64,000 bases of DNA from Desulfobacteraceae bacterium (GTDB lineage: Bacteria; Desulfobacterota; DSM-4660; Desulfatiglandales; Desulfatiglandaceae): positions 51,112-115,111 of the forward strand of contig JAUWMR010000006.1 of NCBI GenBank assembly GCA_030613055.1, read 5' to 3'. Under the pieces are notes generated by a model. That model ran no database searches. It was not told the origin of the DNA and saw nothing but the letters and a program-made list of their open reading frames with translations. How positions within the stretch are numbered: the first letter of the stretch is position 1; every line of letters begins with the position of its first letter. Both the position numbers and the translations under genes were made by a program. Below, one piece after another: positions 51,159-60,241 of the stretch.

Positions 51159-51902
51159 ATGGGAAAATTGATTGAACAGGCTGCTGATATCATCATCAAT
51201 TCTAAATCAACTATTGCTTTAACCGGCGCCGGCATATCCGTAGAATCGGGAATCCCTGATTTCAGGAGTGCGGGCGGGTTGTGGGAGAAATTTGATCCGG
51301 CAGAATATGCTTCGATCAGCGCCTTCAGGTCAGATCCTGAAAAGATATGGGAAATGCTGCGGGAAATGGACAGCGTTGTTCGTGGGGCCAGACCAAACAG
51401 TGCGCATATTGGTATGGGTGAACTCGAGAAGATGGGATATCTCCATTATGTCATAACACAGAATATAGATAACCTTCATCAGGAAGGCGGAACAAAAAAC
51501 GTTATTGAGTATCATGGAAATTCGAGCACGCTTTCATGCCTGTGGTGCGGTAAGAGCTATCAGGCCGAAGAAAAAAGGGGGGAGCATCCTCCTCGATGCG
51601 AGTGCCAGAAGATCCTGAAGCCTGATGTTATTTTCTTCGGAGAGGCGATTCCCCAGGAGGCGATGAGCAGGTCCTTCCAGCTTGCTTCGTCGGCCCATGC
51701 CCTGATGGTGGTTGGGACTTCGGCGGCTGTTTCCCCTGCCAATACAATTCCCGGAATCGCCAAACAGAATGGTGCGAAAGTTATTGAAATAAATAAGGAA
51801 ATTACACATCTGACCGGTACCCTGACAGATATTTTCCTCCAGGGCAGTGCAGGAGAGATCATATCGGTGCTTGTGGATGCTGTAAAACGAAAGGGAAAAT
51901 AA
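51159..51902 (+). CDS. Sir2-type NAD-dependent protein deacylase
   Basis: A 247-residue sirtuin. The NAD-binding TGAGISVESGIPDFRSAGGLW, TQNIDNLHQEGG, the catalytic His in EYHGNSS, and zinc cysteines CLWC and CECQ are present, followed by LKPDVIFFGEAIP and GTSAAVSPANTIP. It removes acetyl or other acyl groups from lysines. The active set of residues looks complete. Confidence 0.93.
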   Translation: MGKLIEQAADIIINSKSTIALTGAGISVESGIPDFRSAGGLWEKFDPAEYASISAFRSDPEKIWEMLREMDSVVRGARPNSAHIGMGELEKMGYLHYVITQNIDNLHQEGGTKNVIEYHGNSSTLSCLWCGKSYQAEEKRGEHPPRCECQKILKPDVIFFGEAIPQEAMSRSFQLASSAHALMVVGTSAAVSPANTIPGIAKQNGAKVIEINKEITHLTGTLTDIFLQGSAGEIISVLVDAVKRKGK

Positions 51903-51970
51903 TGTTAGAGGCTTAAGGTTGGAGCCTGCCCGCCGGATGGCAGGCTTGGCGGGATGCAATTTTCGAAACG

Positions 51971-52852
51971 TTATGCTGGTTTTAGAAAGTCCTTTAATGG
52001 TATAACCTTATCGCCCTTTTTCGCGGATTCTTTCATGCTTGCCCAGGAGCCTCTCACCTTCGCCTTTCGGAGATCACCAATCATTTCCTTAAACTCGGGG
52101 TTCTTTTCTATCAACGTCTGAATCTGACTGTTTAGCTCTTTCCAGCTTGCATTGAGTTCTTCTAAGTCAAGCTCAAACCCCACAAAATAGGACAGTAGAT
52201 CGCCTAAGTGGGACAGGACGCCAAAGTGTGTCGTGCCCTGAAGGTAATAGGGGCAATGGCACCATAGGCTGATACATTCGAACCCCTGCTTCATTCCCTC
52301 CGATTGTATTGTGGAATGAATGGCGGTGGGTCCCTGGTAGTTGATTGGAATGACATTTTTCTGCTTCAACTTAGAAAAGACGGTTTCCTTTGACGCAATC
52401 CCGGATATGATCCTGTCAGTATGGAGCACATTGTCATACATGCTTCCAAGGGTTATTACGGTCTTAACACCTAACTTTACGCAAAGGGAAAGCATATCAT
52501 CCACAAAGCGAAACCACCTGAGTGTTGGTTCGTTGGCACGCAGGACAATAAGATTTCTTTTCTTTGATCCGGTTATTATTGAATAGAATGAGCCCCCTGG
52601 AGGTAGAACACTCTTGAGCGATCCTTCGCTTATATTCACAACGGGACGGTTTTCATCATAGCGGTAAAATAGATCGGAATTCAGTCTGGCAAAATATTCA
52701 CCGTTTAATTTTCGGATCAGGTAGTCTGCCATGGCCCTTGATACGTTTAAGGCATTTCCCCAGCCATCAAAACTTGCAATAAGGACAGGATCACTCAGTT
52801 CCGGGAGTTGTTGCATCTGGATTCCTTGCTCGGGCATGTTTCTATTTGACAC
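51971..52852 (-). CDS. PAC2 family protein
   Basis: A 293-residue protein of the PAC2 (proteasome assembly chaperone 2-like) family: VLIASFDGWGNALNVSRAMADYLIRKL at the start, VVNISEGSLKSVLPPGGSFY, TLGSMYDNVLHTDR, and PYYLQGTTHFGVLSHLGDLL. Bacterial and archaeal PAC2 proteins are widespread and have no agreed function; a proteasome is not expected in this group. Divergent from the next gene. Start could also be at 52837 (MPEQG). Confidence 0.85.
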   Translation of the reverse strand: MSNRNMPEQGIQMQQLPELSDPVLIASFDGWGNALNVSRAMADYLIRKLNGEYFARLNSDLFYRYDENRPVVNISEGSLKSVLPPGGSFYSIITGSKKRNLIVLRANEPTLRWFRFVDDMLSLCVKLGVKTVITLGSMYDNVLHTDRIISGIASKETVFSKLKQKNVIPINYQGPTAIHSTIQSEGMKQGFECISLWCHCPYYLQGTTHFGVLSHLGDLLSYFVGFELDLEELNASWKELNSQIQTLIEKNPEFKEMIGDLRKAKVRGSWASMKESAKKGDKVIPLKDFLKPA

Positions 52853-52888
52853 TCAGTTATAGAGAATGTCAAGAGGGTTCAATTCCTG

Positions 52889-52935
52889 TTGACAAAGCAT
52901 AAAAAAGATATAAAGTATCACGACTTAATATCGTG
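52889..52935 (+). promoter_or_regulatory. probable promoter region with small dyad
   Basis: TTGACA (52889-52894) is followed by AT-rich sequence with TATAAAGTA about 15 bases later, and then a dyad CACGA-CTTAATA-TCGTG (52919-52935). It precedes the gene at 52993; the -10 spacing is poor. Confidence 0.3.
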
Positions 52936-52992
52936 TAATATGTAATAGAGCTGGCGCGGGCCTTACAATAGCAAAACGCGGGGACGAACGAT

Positions 52993-54345
52993 TTGGCAAT
53001 AAAGATAGACCAGGCAGCCCTGGAAACGGCATGTAAAGAAATAATCGAGACAATCCTGTACACACTTAACAATGCCTATAAGGGGACAGTCTATAGTATA
53101 GGCAAGCCCCCTGAAATGATCGCCAGGCGAATCACATCCGGTTTCATTGATGAAAAGAGAGAAAACATATCCTGGGGGCTACCGGTGAGGTCCGACTATA
53201 ACCCTCCGGGTAAGCCCTGGACCGAGTATAGAGATGAACCAGGACGTCCCCTGGAGGCCATGGCATGGTGCGTGGAAAGACAGAAGAGCTGGACAGCTGA
53301 AAGCCCTGAACGGGACATCCGGAGCGTCAGGCTTCAGGTGGAAGGCGTATGGGAGGATTCTCACCACATGGAGCCTGTCCTGATACGCAAGGAGGCCCTG
53401 TACCAGGGCAGCAATGGGACAAACCTGGAATACCCTGTGAATTGCCACGGCGAAACACTCTGGGAAAAGAGTGAATATGTAGTCGCGGCCGTCATAAAAA
53501 TCCATTTCAGGCCCAACACCATCAAGATAGGGAGCACGGAGACCAGGATTATTAAGAGGCTGTCTCGTACCTTAGGCACTGAACTGCTTTCCTACCAGTT
53601 GACGCAGCAGTCGGTCGAGGCCATGCGTCAATTAGCCGAGGACAAATTCAATTCCTGTAATATTCTGGCAGATTCACTGAGGAACGCTATTACCAAGTCA
53701 GGTTTGATTTTTTCGCTTATTAAACTTGAATTAGGCTCATTAAGAGAGAAATGGGAAGATGTCGTGCTTAGGGATTCCGATAAAAAAGGGATGAAACGTG
53801 AGGCAGTCTATGTGTTAAACAGGGCAATTGAAGATATGGGCGAAACCGCCAATAAATCTGGAGAGGATCTTGTTAATCTACAGAACAATTTCTTAGAGTT
53901 TTTTCTGCCTCCCGAGCGGGGCGAAAACTGGATACGGATGCAGATTGAGGAGAGATGGAACAAATTACTCGGAAAAAGGCAGCCGGGCGAAGAAAAAGAA
54001 AAAGAAGTCCGGCTTGCCATAGAACAACTTAAAAGGTCCTTATATTTAGGCAATGACCCTGAAATCCTTAGAAAGTATAACGGGATACCTGAAGCATTGA
54101 AAACCGAATGGGTTGATTTGATATATATGAATACTGATCATGTTAGCATTGAGTTTCTTGACAGATTGGTCCGTATTCTCGAAAATCCTTTACTCAAGCT
54201 GCCCTATCAAGATAGGTCCAGGAAAAGCCTGATTCATCTCAAGACCCTCGCGCATGTTATGGGACAACTGGAAGATAACATCAATGTGGTACTCAGGCAG
54301 GTGCTCAATGGTCGTGATGATGCAATTAACCACAGGCCGGTTTAA
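52993..54345 (+). CDS. 450-aa protein of unknown function
   Basis: I do not recognise this protein. It is soluble. The first part (about 1-190) looks like a mixed alpha/beta domain, perhaps a sensor ([30 protein letters not shown] WCVERQ). From about 210 there is a long helical region, [20 protein letters not shown], which looks like a dimerisation helix pair without a phospho-acceptor His. An acidic coiled region follows to the end. TTG 52993 is the only start that keeps the N-terminus; GGGGACGA precedes it. It lies directly before tRNA-Arg. Confidence 0.72.
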   Translation: MAIKIDQAALETACKEIIETILYTLNNAYKGTVYSIGKPPEMIARRITSGFIDEKRENISWGLPVRSDYNPPGKPWTEYRDEPGRPLEAMAWCVERQKSWTAESPERDIRSVRLQVEGVWEDSHHMEPVLIRKEALYQGSNGTNLEYPVNCHGETLWEKSEYVVAAVIKIHFRPNTIKIGSTETRIIKRLSRTLGTELLSYQLTQQSVEAMRQLAEDKFNSCNILADSLRNAITKSGLIFSLIKLELGSLREKWEDVVLRDSDKKGMKREAVYVLNRAIEDMGETANKSGEDLVNLQNNFLEFFLPPERGENWIRMQIEERWNKLLGKRQPGEEKEKEVRLAIEQLKRSLYLGNDPEILRKYNGIPEALKTEWVDLIYMNTDHVSIEFLDRLVRILENPLLKLPYQDRSRKSLIHLKTLAHVMGQLEDNINVVLRQVLNGRDDAINHRPV

Positions 54346-54360
54346 TCTCTTGAATCCCTC

Positions 54361-54437
54361 GCGCCTGTAGCTCAGCTGGATAGAGCAGCGGACTTCTAAT
54401 CCGCAGGTCGCAAGTTCGAGTCTTGCCAGGCGCGCCA
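54361..54437 (+). tRNA. tRNA-Arg (anticodon TCT)
   Basis: The acceptor GCGCCTG pairs with CAGGCGC, D arm GCTCAGCTGGATAGAGC, anticodon stem GCGGA / TCCGC with loop CTTCTAA (anticodon TCT, reads AGA), T loop with TTCGAGT. CCA is encoded at 54435-54437. It ends 7 bases before the stop of the minus-strand gene. Confidence 0.97.
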
Positions 54438-54444
54438 GCGGTTT

Positions 54445-55527
54445 TTAGATCTTGACCGGACACATAGGCCTTGCCGATAAATAAAACTCGGACGAGGGTG
54501 CCCTGAAGCGGGGGTCGAAATTTGTGTCCTGGCTCCATGCCCCCATATTTGTTATAAGCAGGATATCATCTTGCTCGACCGGGGGCATTTTTTTCACACA
54601 AGAAGAGGGTGCATTTTCTGCCATAGCTTCAGGCCCGATGATATGGGTTATTACAGTTGCTTTCCGCTCGGACCTGGACAGATTTATTATTTCATGATGA
54701 ATGCCGTACCCTGATTCCTGGATCAGGAAATCCACACTGGTATCAATGCCCGCATAATGGCTTCCCTTTTTCTGAAAGGTGTACGTTGTTTTTGTCAAAA
54801 GCACACCGGTATGAGCAAGCATAAGAGGCTCTGGGTTAAGCCAGAGTTCGCATTGAGGCCAACTATCCTTCAGCGTTTCAAGCATGTCGCTGATTGTAGA
54901 GAGATTCAGTTTCGTTTGGCCAAAGAGGCCCATTCCGCAGTCAAGGCTTATTACGGATGAGCCAGGGAAACTGGCGAAAATGTCCTTCAGGAGGGATATT
55001 ATTCCATCCAGATCGGTGGGCATACCTATTAAATGAAGTCCTTTAACAGACGCATGGAGATTTGAAAGTCGTTTTACGAGATTCTTGGCCTGGGAATCCT
55101 TTTCACCAATTTTGAATTCAAAAAGAACATTCCTGTTTTCATATAGTTTGGGCCAGCCTTTAAAATTTTGTGTTAGATTCAATATAGTGGTTGCCCCAGA
55201 CGAATCACGATCAATGGAGTCCCTGCAATCTGGGGCAAACAAAAGTTGGTGAGGTTTGATACCCGAAAAATGACTATGAAGAAAGGCTACTTCAACAGAG
55301 GAGAAGCATTTGAAGCCAATACCCATCTGAAAGACCTTCTCAAGTATCCTTGGGTGGGGATTGGCTGCCAGGGTATAGAAAAGCCTGTCAAGAGGTTCAA
55401 TGGACAACAGATCAAACAGGATCTCAGTAATGCTTTCCTCATCATAGACGAATATTGGGCACTTATTCTCGGTCAGGTGTTTTAGGTCATCCTGACGTGC
55501 CTGCCACCAGTCTTTAGATGATGTCAC
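54445..55527 (-). CDS. diaminopimelate-decarboxylase-like protein without the PLP lysine
   Basis: A 360-residue fold-type III decarboxylase homologue, closest by eye to the decarboxylase half of bifunctional aspartokinase/diaminopimelate decarboxylase proteins: [51 protein letters not shown] and [17 protein letters not shown]. The key Lys of the YAxKAN motif is Ala54 (FYTLAANP), read directly in the DNA. The CESGD active-site loop is replaced by GPEAMAEN, and the Tyr-containing GAY end by NMGAWSQD. It therefore probably cannot act as a normal PLP decarboxylase. GTG start at 55527 behind AGGGGG. Confidence 0.78.
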   Translation of the reverse strand: MTSSKDWWQARQDDLKHLTENKCPIFVYDEESITEILFDLLSIEPLDRLFYTLAANPHPRILEKVFQMGIGFKCFSSVEVAFLHSHFSGIKPHQLLFAPDCRDSIDRDSSGATTILNLTQNFKGWPKLYENRNVLFEFKIGEKDSQAKNLVKRLSNLHASVKGLHLIGMPTDLDGIISLLKDIFASFPGSSVISLDCGMGLFGQTKLNLSTISDMLETLKDSWPQCELWLNPEPLMLAHTGVLLTKTTYTFQKKGSHYAGIDTSVDFLIQESGYGIHHEIINLSRSERKATVITHIIGPEAMAENAPSSCVKKMPPVEQDDILLITNMGAWSQDTNFDPRFRAPSSEFYLSARPMCPVKI

Positions 55528-55563
55528 AGGGATACCCCCTGTTTATTTCGATTTTAAAACCAT

Positions 55564-55600
55564 GTCCTTCCCCGCATAGCGGGATCTTCGATGGGCGTGG
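55564..55600 (+). repeat. GC-rich interspersed repeat, copy 4 of 4
   Basis: GTCCTTCCCCGCATAGCGGG then ATCTTCGATGGGCGTGG, one base different from the 30438 copy. It is 37 bases upstream of the decarboxylase-like gene. Confidence 0.86.
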
Positions 55601-55635
55601 ATTCTTTACAAAAGGTAAACGTTTACGAAACAGGA

Positions 55636-56847
55636 TTAATATTTTTTTAGCTGGAAAAACTTTCTGTCCTGTGTAGCAACGATATGGTAGAATTTGTCCT
55701 GTGGGATATATATATACGGAACGTCCTCCTTCCGACGATAAAGAAAATGTGACAGGATCATCCTGTTTGTTGCCCTGTGCCCGATAATCATGAGGTTCTG
55801 AGAATTGGCACTCAGATAAAGAGCCTTTCTAATACCCATTTCCACCCGCTGTTTCATGGAAACATACCCTTCTCCTTTTGGGTAGATGTAGTTGTATTTG
55901 TCCACTTTTCTTGCAGAATAGACTTCTGGCATTTCTTTACGGATTTCTTCGTAGCTCATACATTCACAGACACCGCTGTCAATCTCATTGAATTCGTCAA
56001 GGGGGATGATCTCGCAGTTTTGCTGTAATTCCCTTATGGGTTCGGCTGTCTGTATGGTTCGCTTTTTTGCGCTCGTGAAGATGACAGGAATCTTCTTTTT
56101 TTTATAAAACTCTGCAAGGGCCAATGCCTGTACCTTTCCATTTTCTGTCAGGTCGGAATCTCCGCCGATCCTGTTTTCCAGGTTAAAATATGTCTCGCCA
56201 TGTCTGATAAGGTACAGGTTCCTGACAGTATCGGTCACTAAAAAATCCCTGAGCCAGTCAAAGTAGGGAATATCATCCGTGATCTCTTCCGCAATGATTT
56301 TGTTGCTCAAGGAATCTAATTTGACAAAATTGATCTCATCTTTTAGTGGCGTGTAGATGCTCTGGTAGTATCGTATCCGCTCTTTGAAGCTCTGGATCGC
56401 TTCATCCTTTTTCATGTGCTTGAATTCACGGTGTGTGATTTTTCTCAGGATGCTGGCCTCTAATATTTCCCTGTCGTTATTGATGCATTCGATAAAGAGA
56501 AGAGTGTGGCGCTTTAGTATGTTTGTGATTTTTTCCCTTCTTTTGTGACTTGCATTAGTGGCATCCAGGATGGCCACATTCCCGCCATTATTGAGATAGT
56601 CTATTGCCTTCTGAATATTCATAAGGGCAATCTTATCTCTCAGTTTTACACCTTCCGTGTTGTTTGGATCGTAGAATTCGTGCGAAGAAGTATCTTTGCT
56701 GATGAGTTTTCTCCTGAGATCGCCGTTATTGAAGATGCGGGTCCTGATACCGTCCCTGACCAGATTGTCTTTCATTCTGAATGCAATTGTAGATTTTCCC
56801 CTGGCCGGAAGGCCGACCATGACGACACAGAGCTTTCTATCTTCCAT
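55636..56847 (-). CDS. bifunctional 6-phosphofructo-2-kinase/fructose-2,6-bisphosphatase-like
   Basis: A 403-residue protein with the eukaryotic PFKFB design. The kinase half has the P-loop GLPARGKST (about 12-20), FNNGDLRRKL, SHEFYDPNNTEGVKLRDKIAL and ILDATNASHKRRE, the residues that mark PFK-2. The C-terminal histidine-phosphatase half has YLIRHGETYFNLENRIGG, LTENGKVQA, FNEIDSGVCECMSYEEI and IIGHRATNRMI with both catalytic His. Such genes are known in a few bacteria, including sulfate reducers, and would make and break fructose 2,6-bisphosphate. A GTG at 56925 is an upstream alternative. Fbp, the usual target of F2,6BP, is encoded 4 kb away. Confidence 0.88.
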   Translation of the reverse strand: MEDRKLCVVMVGLPARGKSTIAFRMKDNLVRDGIRTRIFNNGDLRRKLISKDTSSHEFYDPNNTEGVKLRDKIALMNIQKAIDYLNNGGNVAILDATNASHKRREKITNILKRHTLLFIECINNDREILEASILRKITHREFKHMKKDEAIQSFKERIRYYQSIYTPLKDEINFVKLDSLSNKIIAEEITDDIPYFDWLRDFLVTDTVRNLYLIRHGETYFNLENRIGGDSDLTENGKVQALALAEFYKKKKIPVIFTSAKKRTIQTAEPIRELQQNCEIIPLDEFNEIDSGVCECMSYEEIRKEMPEVYSARKVDKYNYIYPKGEGYVSMKQRVEMGIRKALYLSANSQNLMIIGHRATNRMILSHFLYRRKEDVPYIYIPQDKFYHIVATQDRKFFQLKKY

Positions 56848-56980
56848 GAGATTGATCTTACTGTTTGAGATAAAAAAATCAATACAAAAGCGGAAGGGGA
56901 TTGCCAGACGCCAATTTGGGGTCACGGGTCTTTGGCATTATTTGATTTGCTTTGACTATAAGGGTCGTCGAAACTATATT

Positions 56981-57133
56981 GACGGCTTCGTAAAAAGTCG
57001 AATTTTCCTATTTGTCTGGATTCCCGCATATGCGGGAATGACGATAAAGCATTGAATATCAAGCAGATATTATAGCCGTCATACCCGCGAAGGCGGGTAT
57101 CCAGGTGTTTAAATGACTTTTTACGAGTTCATC
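56981..57133. mobile_element. 153-bp palindromic MITE-like element, copy A
   Basis: The ends are inverted: GACGGCTTCGTAAAAAGTC on the left and GACTTTTTACGAGTTCATC on the right (19 bases, 4 mismatches). Two inner hairpins, TTCCCGCATATGCGGGAA and ACCCGCGAAGGCGGGT, are themselves inverted copies, so the whole element is an imperfect palindrome. The flanks CTATATT and CTATAATT are a probable target duplication. No coding capacity. Confidence 0.85.
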
Positions 57134-57167
57134 TATAATTAAAGGCACGAAAGACAGGGATATTGCT

Positions 57168-58427
57168 ATGATAACTTTCAACCGGTTTTTGATTATCTAC
57201 CTTGTTGTCTATGTGGTAACTTCCGTGGCAGACATGCTGATCGACAGGATCAACGCGCGATACGGAAGGAAATTCGGCAAAGAGGTGCCTGAACCATTCA
57301 AAGGGGTCATTGATGAAGGGGAATTGGAGAAGATTAACCAGTATACCCTCGACAATACCAGTTTTTCTATGGTCAGGACAGGTACCCACAAGATCCTGTT
57401 TCTCAGTATTATTCTTTCAGGGGTTCTTCCATGGTTTGCAAATGCCCTGTCCGGTGTCAATTTTGTATTAGCCGGGCTCATATTTTTTGCGCTTCCCGGT
57501 TTTTTTATGATGCTGATTGACCTTCCTTTTGATTATTACCACAGTTTTATCATCGAAGAGCGGTATGATTTTAACACAAAAACCATTATGGTCTGGGTAT
57601 CTGATCTAATCAAGACCTTGGTATTAACGGCAGTTATCGGAACGATTCTTATGTCAGCGCTTTTTCTGATGGTGAGGTATGCGGCCGAAACCTGGTGGAT
57701 CTGGACCTGGGCATTTTTCTTAGGATTTCAATTGCTCATGACGATCCTTTATCCCACGGTCATTGCGCCGCTTTTTAACAGGTTTACGCCAATCGAAGAC
57801 CCCGATCTGGTGCGCCGTATCAAGGAACTGGCTAAGAAGGAAGGGCTGAACCTTAAGGGGATCTACCAGATGGATGCCACAAAAAGAAGCAGGCATAGCA
57901 ATGCCTATTTTTCGGGTCTGGGAAAGGCAAAAAGGATTGTGCTTTTCGATTCACTGATTCAATCTCATGGCATTGACGAAATCGTTGCGATTCTGGCCCA
58001 TGAAATCGGTCATCTCAAGAAAAACCATATTAAAAAGCAGCTTGCCATTTTCTCATTAGCCTCTGTTTTTCTGTTTTACCTGGCATCAAAGATGATCACA
58101 TGGGAACCGATGTTTGAAAGTTTCGGGTTCGCCGATATGCCTGCTTATGCGGGTCTTTTCCTTGTGGGTGTTTTGTGGGAGCCGGTCGGTTTTTTCTTAA
58201 GTCCTGTAGGAATGGCAATTTCCAGAAGATTCGAGCGAGAGGCTGATCTTTATTCCCTTAAGATCATAAAAGCCGCTGGCCCCCTTATAAGTGCATTAAA
58301 GAAAATGGCAAAGGACAATCTCTCAAATCTAAGACCGCATCCTCTTTATATATGGTTTAATTACTCCCATCCTCCACTTCTCGAAAGAATCAGACGCCTT
58401 GAGGAAAATGATCCTGTTAATAAATGA
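57168..58427 (+). CDS. M48 family zinc metallopeptidase (CAAX protease 1/Ste24-like)
   Basis: A 419-residue membrane protease. Several N-terminal membrane segments (about 60-190) precede the zinc motif HEIGHLKKNH and the second-zinc-ligand region EREADLYSLK. The N-terminal M48_N part with YDFNTKT and FNRFTPIED is typical of Ste24/CAAX protease type 1 homologues. In bacteria without prenylated CAAX proteins it probably handles membrane protein quality control. It starts behind MITE copy A. Confidence 0.92.
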   Translation: MITFNRFLIIYLVVYVVTSVADMLIDRINARYGRKFGKEVPEPFKGVIDEGELEKINQYTLDNTSFSMVRTGTHKILFLSIILSGVLPWFANALSGVNFVLAGLIFFALPGFFMMLIDLPFDYYHSFIIEERYDFNTKTIMVWVSDLIKTLVLTAVIGTILMSALFLMVRYAAETWWIWTWAFFLGFQLLMTILYPTVIAPLFNRFTPIEDPDLVRRIKELAKKEGLNLKGIYQMDATKRSRHSNAYFSGLGKAKRIVLFDSLIQSHGIDEIVAILAHEIGHLKKNHIKKQLAIFSLASVFLFYLASKMITWEPMFESFGFADMPAYAGLFLVGVLWEPVGFFLSPVGMAISRRFEREADLYSLKIIKAAGPLISALKKMAKDNLSNLRPHPLYIWFNYSHPPLLERIRRLEENDPVNK

Positions 58428-58471
58428 TATCTCAATTCACTTGAAGTTTTTTCTGGGTTATTTATAATTTT

Positions 58472-59404
58472 ATGGAACCTTCATATATAAAACTTTTCCA
58501 TGACGGTGAAATCACCCGCCGATTAGAGAAGGCCGTCAACATGCTGGAAACCTGCACCCTGTGTCCTCGCGAATGCGGCGTAAACAGGCTCAATGGTGAA
58601 ACCGGCTACTGCCGGACAGGAAGAAAGGCAAGGGTCGCCAGCTATAATGCCCACTTCGGGGAAGAAGCGCCCCTTGTGGGAAGATACGGTTCCGGAACCA
58701 TATTTATGAGTTCCTGCAATCTCCTCTGCAGTTTTTGCCAGAACTACGATATCAGCCATTTAGCTGAAGGTGTGGAAGTGGTTCCCGATCAGATGGCCTC
58801 CATGATGATAAATTTAGCTGAAAACGGGTGCCATAATATCAATCTCGTAACACCGAGCCATGTGATCCCTCAGATTATTGAAGCCCTTGTTATCGCTATT
58901 GAACATGGCCTTAATGTGCCCCTGGTTTATAATTCCGGCGGTTATGACCGGAAAGAGACCCTGGAGCTTTTAGATGGGATATTTGATATCTATATGCCCG
59001 ATTTCAAGTTCTGGGACGGGAAATGGGCGGACAGATTCTGTAAGGCACCGGACTACAGAGAGAAAGCGGTTGACGCGATAAGGGAAATGCACCGGCAGGT
59101 GGGTGACCTGGTCATGGATGATGAGGGCATTGCGTTAAGGGGGTTGTTAGTGAGGCATCTGGTTATGCCTAAGCAGGTTGCGGGAACCGGGAAAATAATG
59201 GAATTTCTTGCAAGTGAAATATCTCCTGGCACCTATGTAAATGTCATGGACCAGTACAGGCCCTGCGGCAGTGCGAATCAGGATGAATTCATTGACCGGC
59301 GTTTGACTTCACAGGAGTATAGGGATGCCGTAGATGCGGCGATAAAAGCGGGGCTGACCCGGCTTGACCCCAGGGAACGGCCTCGCCTGATCTTCAGGTT
59401 ATGA
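58472..59404 (+). CDS. radical SAM protein, PflX type
   Basis: A 310-residue radical SAM enzyme. The SAM cluster motif is CNLLCSFC; a second cysteine set, CTLCPRECGVNR with CRTG, lies upstream, in the usual place for this family (COG1313, PflX). GSGTIFMSSCN, NLVTPSHVIPQI and YNSGGYDRKETL are shared with family members, whose substrate is unknown. It overlaps the metallophosphatase by ATGA, suggesting joint translation. Confidence 0.9.
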   Translation: MEPSYIKLFHDGEITRRLEKAVNMLETCTLCPRECGVNRLNGETGYCRTGRKARVASYNAHFGEEAPLVGRYGSGTIFMSSCNLLCSFCQNYDISHLAEGVEVVPDQMASMMINLAENGCHNINLVTPSHVIPQIIEALVIAIEHGLNVPLVYNSGGYDRKETLELLDGIFDIYMPDFKFWDGKWADRFCKAPDYREKAVDAIREMHRQVGDLVMDDEGIALRGLLVRHLVMPKQVAGTGKIMEFLASEISPGTYVNVMDQYRPCGSANQDEFIDRRLTSQEYRDAVDAAIKAGLTRLDPRERPRLIFRL

Positions 59405-60054
59405 TGGACAGTGAAAAAACATTTATCATGGGCGACATTCATGGTTGCCTGGATATGTTTAAAAGGCTTATGGACATAATCGTATGGCGACCCGACAGGG
59501 ATCGGCTTATCTTTTTGGGAGATTACATAGACAGGGGAGAGAATTCAAAAGGGGTGGTGGACTATATACTTGCACTTAGAAGGTGCTCATCTCAAATTGA
59601 GTGTCTGATTGGAAACCATGAGGCCCTTTTTTTAGATTTTATTAGCGGAAAGGATCAAGGACTATACTTCAGAAACGGGGGGTGGAGCACCCTGGAAAGT
59701 TATAGGGCGGACAAACCGGAAGGGGGGGGCGAACTGATTCCCCCGGACCACCTTGCCTATTTCCGGTCTCTGAACACGTATATGGAGATTGAAGAATATT
59801 ATATAGTCCATGCAGGGTTCAGACCGGGGCTGGACATAAAAAAACAGACCTTAGAGGACATGGTCTGGATTCGTGAGCCCTTTATTTATTCTACATACGA
59901 CTTCGGGAAGAAAGTCATTTTCGGCCACACGCCATTTTATGAACCCCTGATCATGGACAATAAGATCGGTCTTGATACGGGAGCCGTTTACGGCAACCGA
60001 CTGACATGTCTCGAGCTTCCCGAATTTAGATTTCATTCCGTGGAGGCAAAATAA
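59401..60054 (+). CDS. metallophosphatase, bacterial Ser/Thr protein phosphatase-like
   Basis: A 217-residue calcineurin-like phosphoesterase. The metal motifs are GDIHGCLDMF, GDYIDRGENSKG, GNHEALFLDF, VHAGFRPG and FGHTPF, in the order of PrpA/PrpB-type protein phosphatases and ApaH-like enzymes. The substrate is not known. Coupled to the PflX-type gene. Confidence 0.9.
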   Translation: MMDSEKTFIMGDIHGCLDMFKRLMDIIVWRPDRDRLIFLGDYIDRGENSKGVVDYILALRRCSSQIECLIGNHEALFLDFISGKDQGLYFRNGGWSTLESYRADKPEGGGELIPPDHLAYFRSLNTYMEIEEYYIVHAGFRPGLDIKKQTLEDMVWIREPFIYSTYDFGKKVIFGHTPFYEPLIMDNKIGLDTGAVYGNRLTCLELPEFRFHSVEAK

Positions 60055-60084
60055 CTAAACCTCTAACCTCCAGCCTCTAACTTT

Positions 60085-60237
60085 GATTGCTTCGTAAAAA
60101 GTCGAATTTTCTTGTTTATCTGGATTCCCGCTTACGCGGGAATGACGATAAAGCATTTAATATCAAGCAGATATGATAGCCGTCATACCCGCGAAGGCGG
60201 GTATCCAGGCGTTTAAATGACTTTTTACGAGTTCATC
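60085..60237. mobile_element. 153-bp palindromic MITE-like element, copy B
   Basis: Same length and nearly the same sequence as copy A. It starts GATTGCTTCGTAAAAAGTC and ends GACTTTTTACGAGTTCATC. The flanking AACTTT on both sides is a clear 6-base target duplication. It lies between the metallophosphatase stop and the end of fbp. Confidence 0.9.
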
Positions 60238-60241
60238 AACT

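Noticed and set aside
54326..54538. Minus-strand reading frame across tRNA-Arg
   Set aside because: It is the antisense of the tRNA (the usual [19 protein letters not shown] type artefact) and overlaps the end of the decarboxylase-like gene.
56848..57133. Small plus-strand frame of 119 codons from 56696
   Set aside because: It is antisense to the PFKFB gene start and runs into the MITE.
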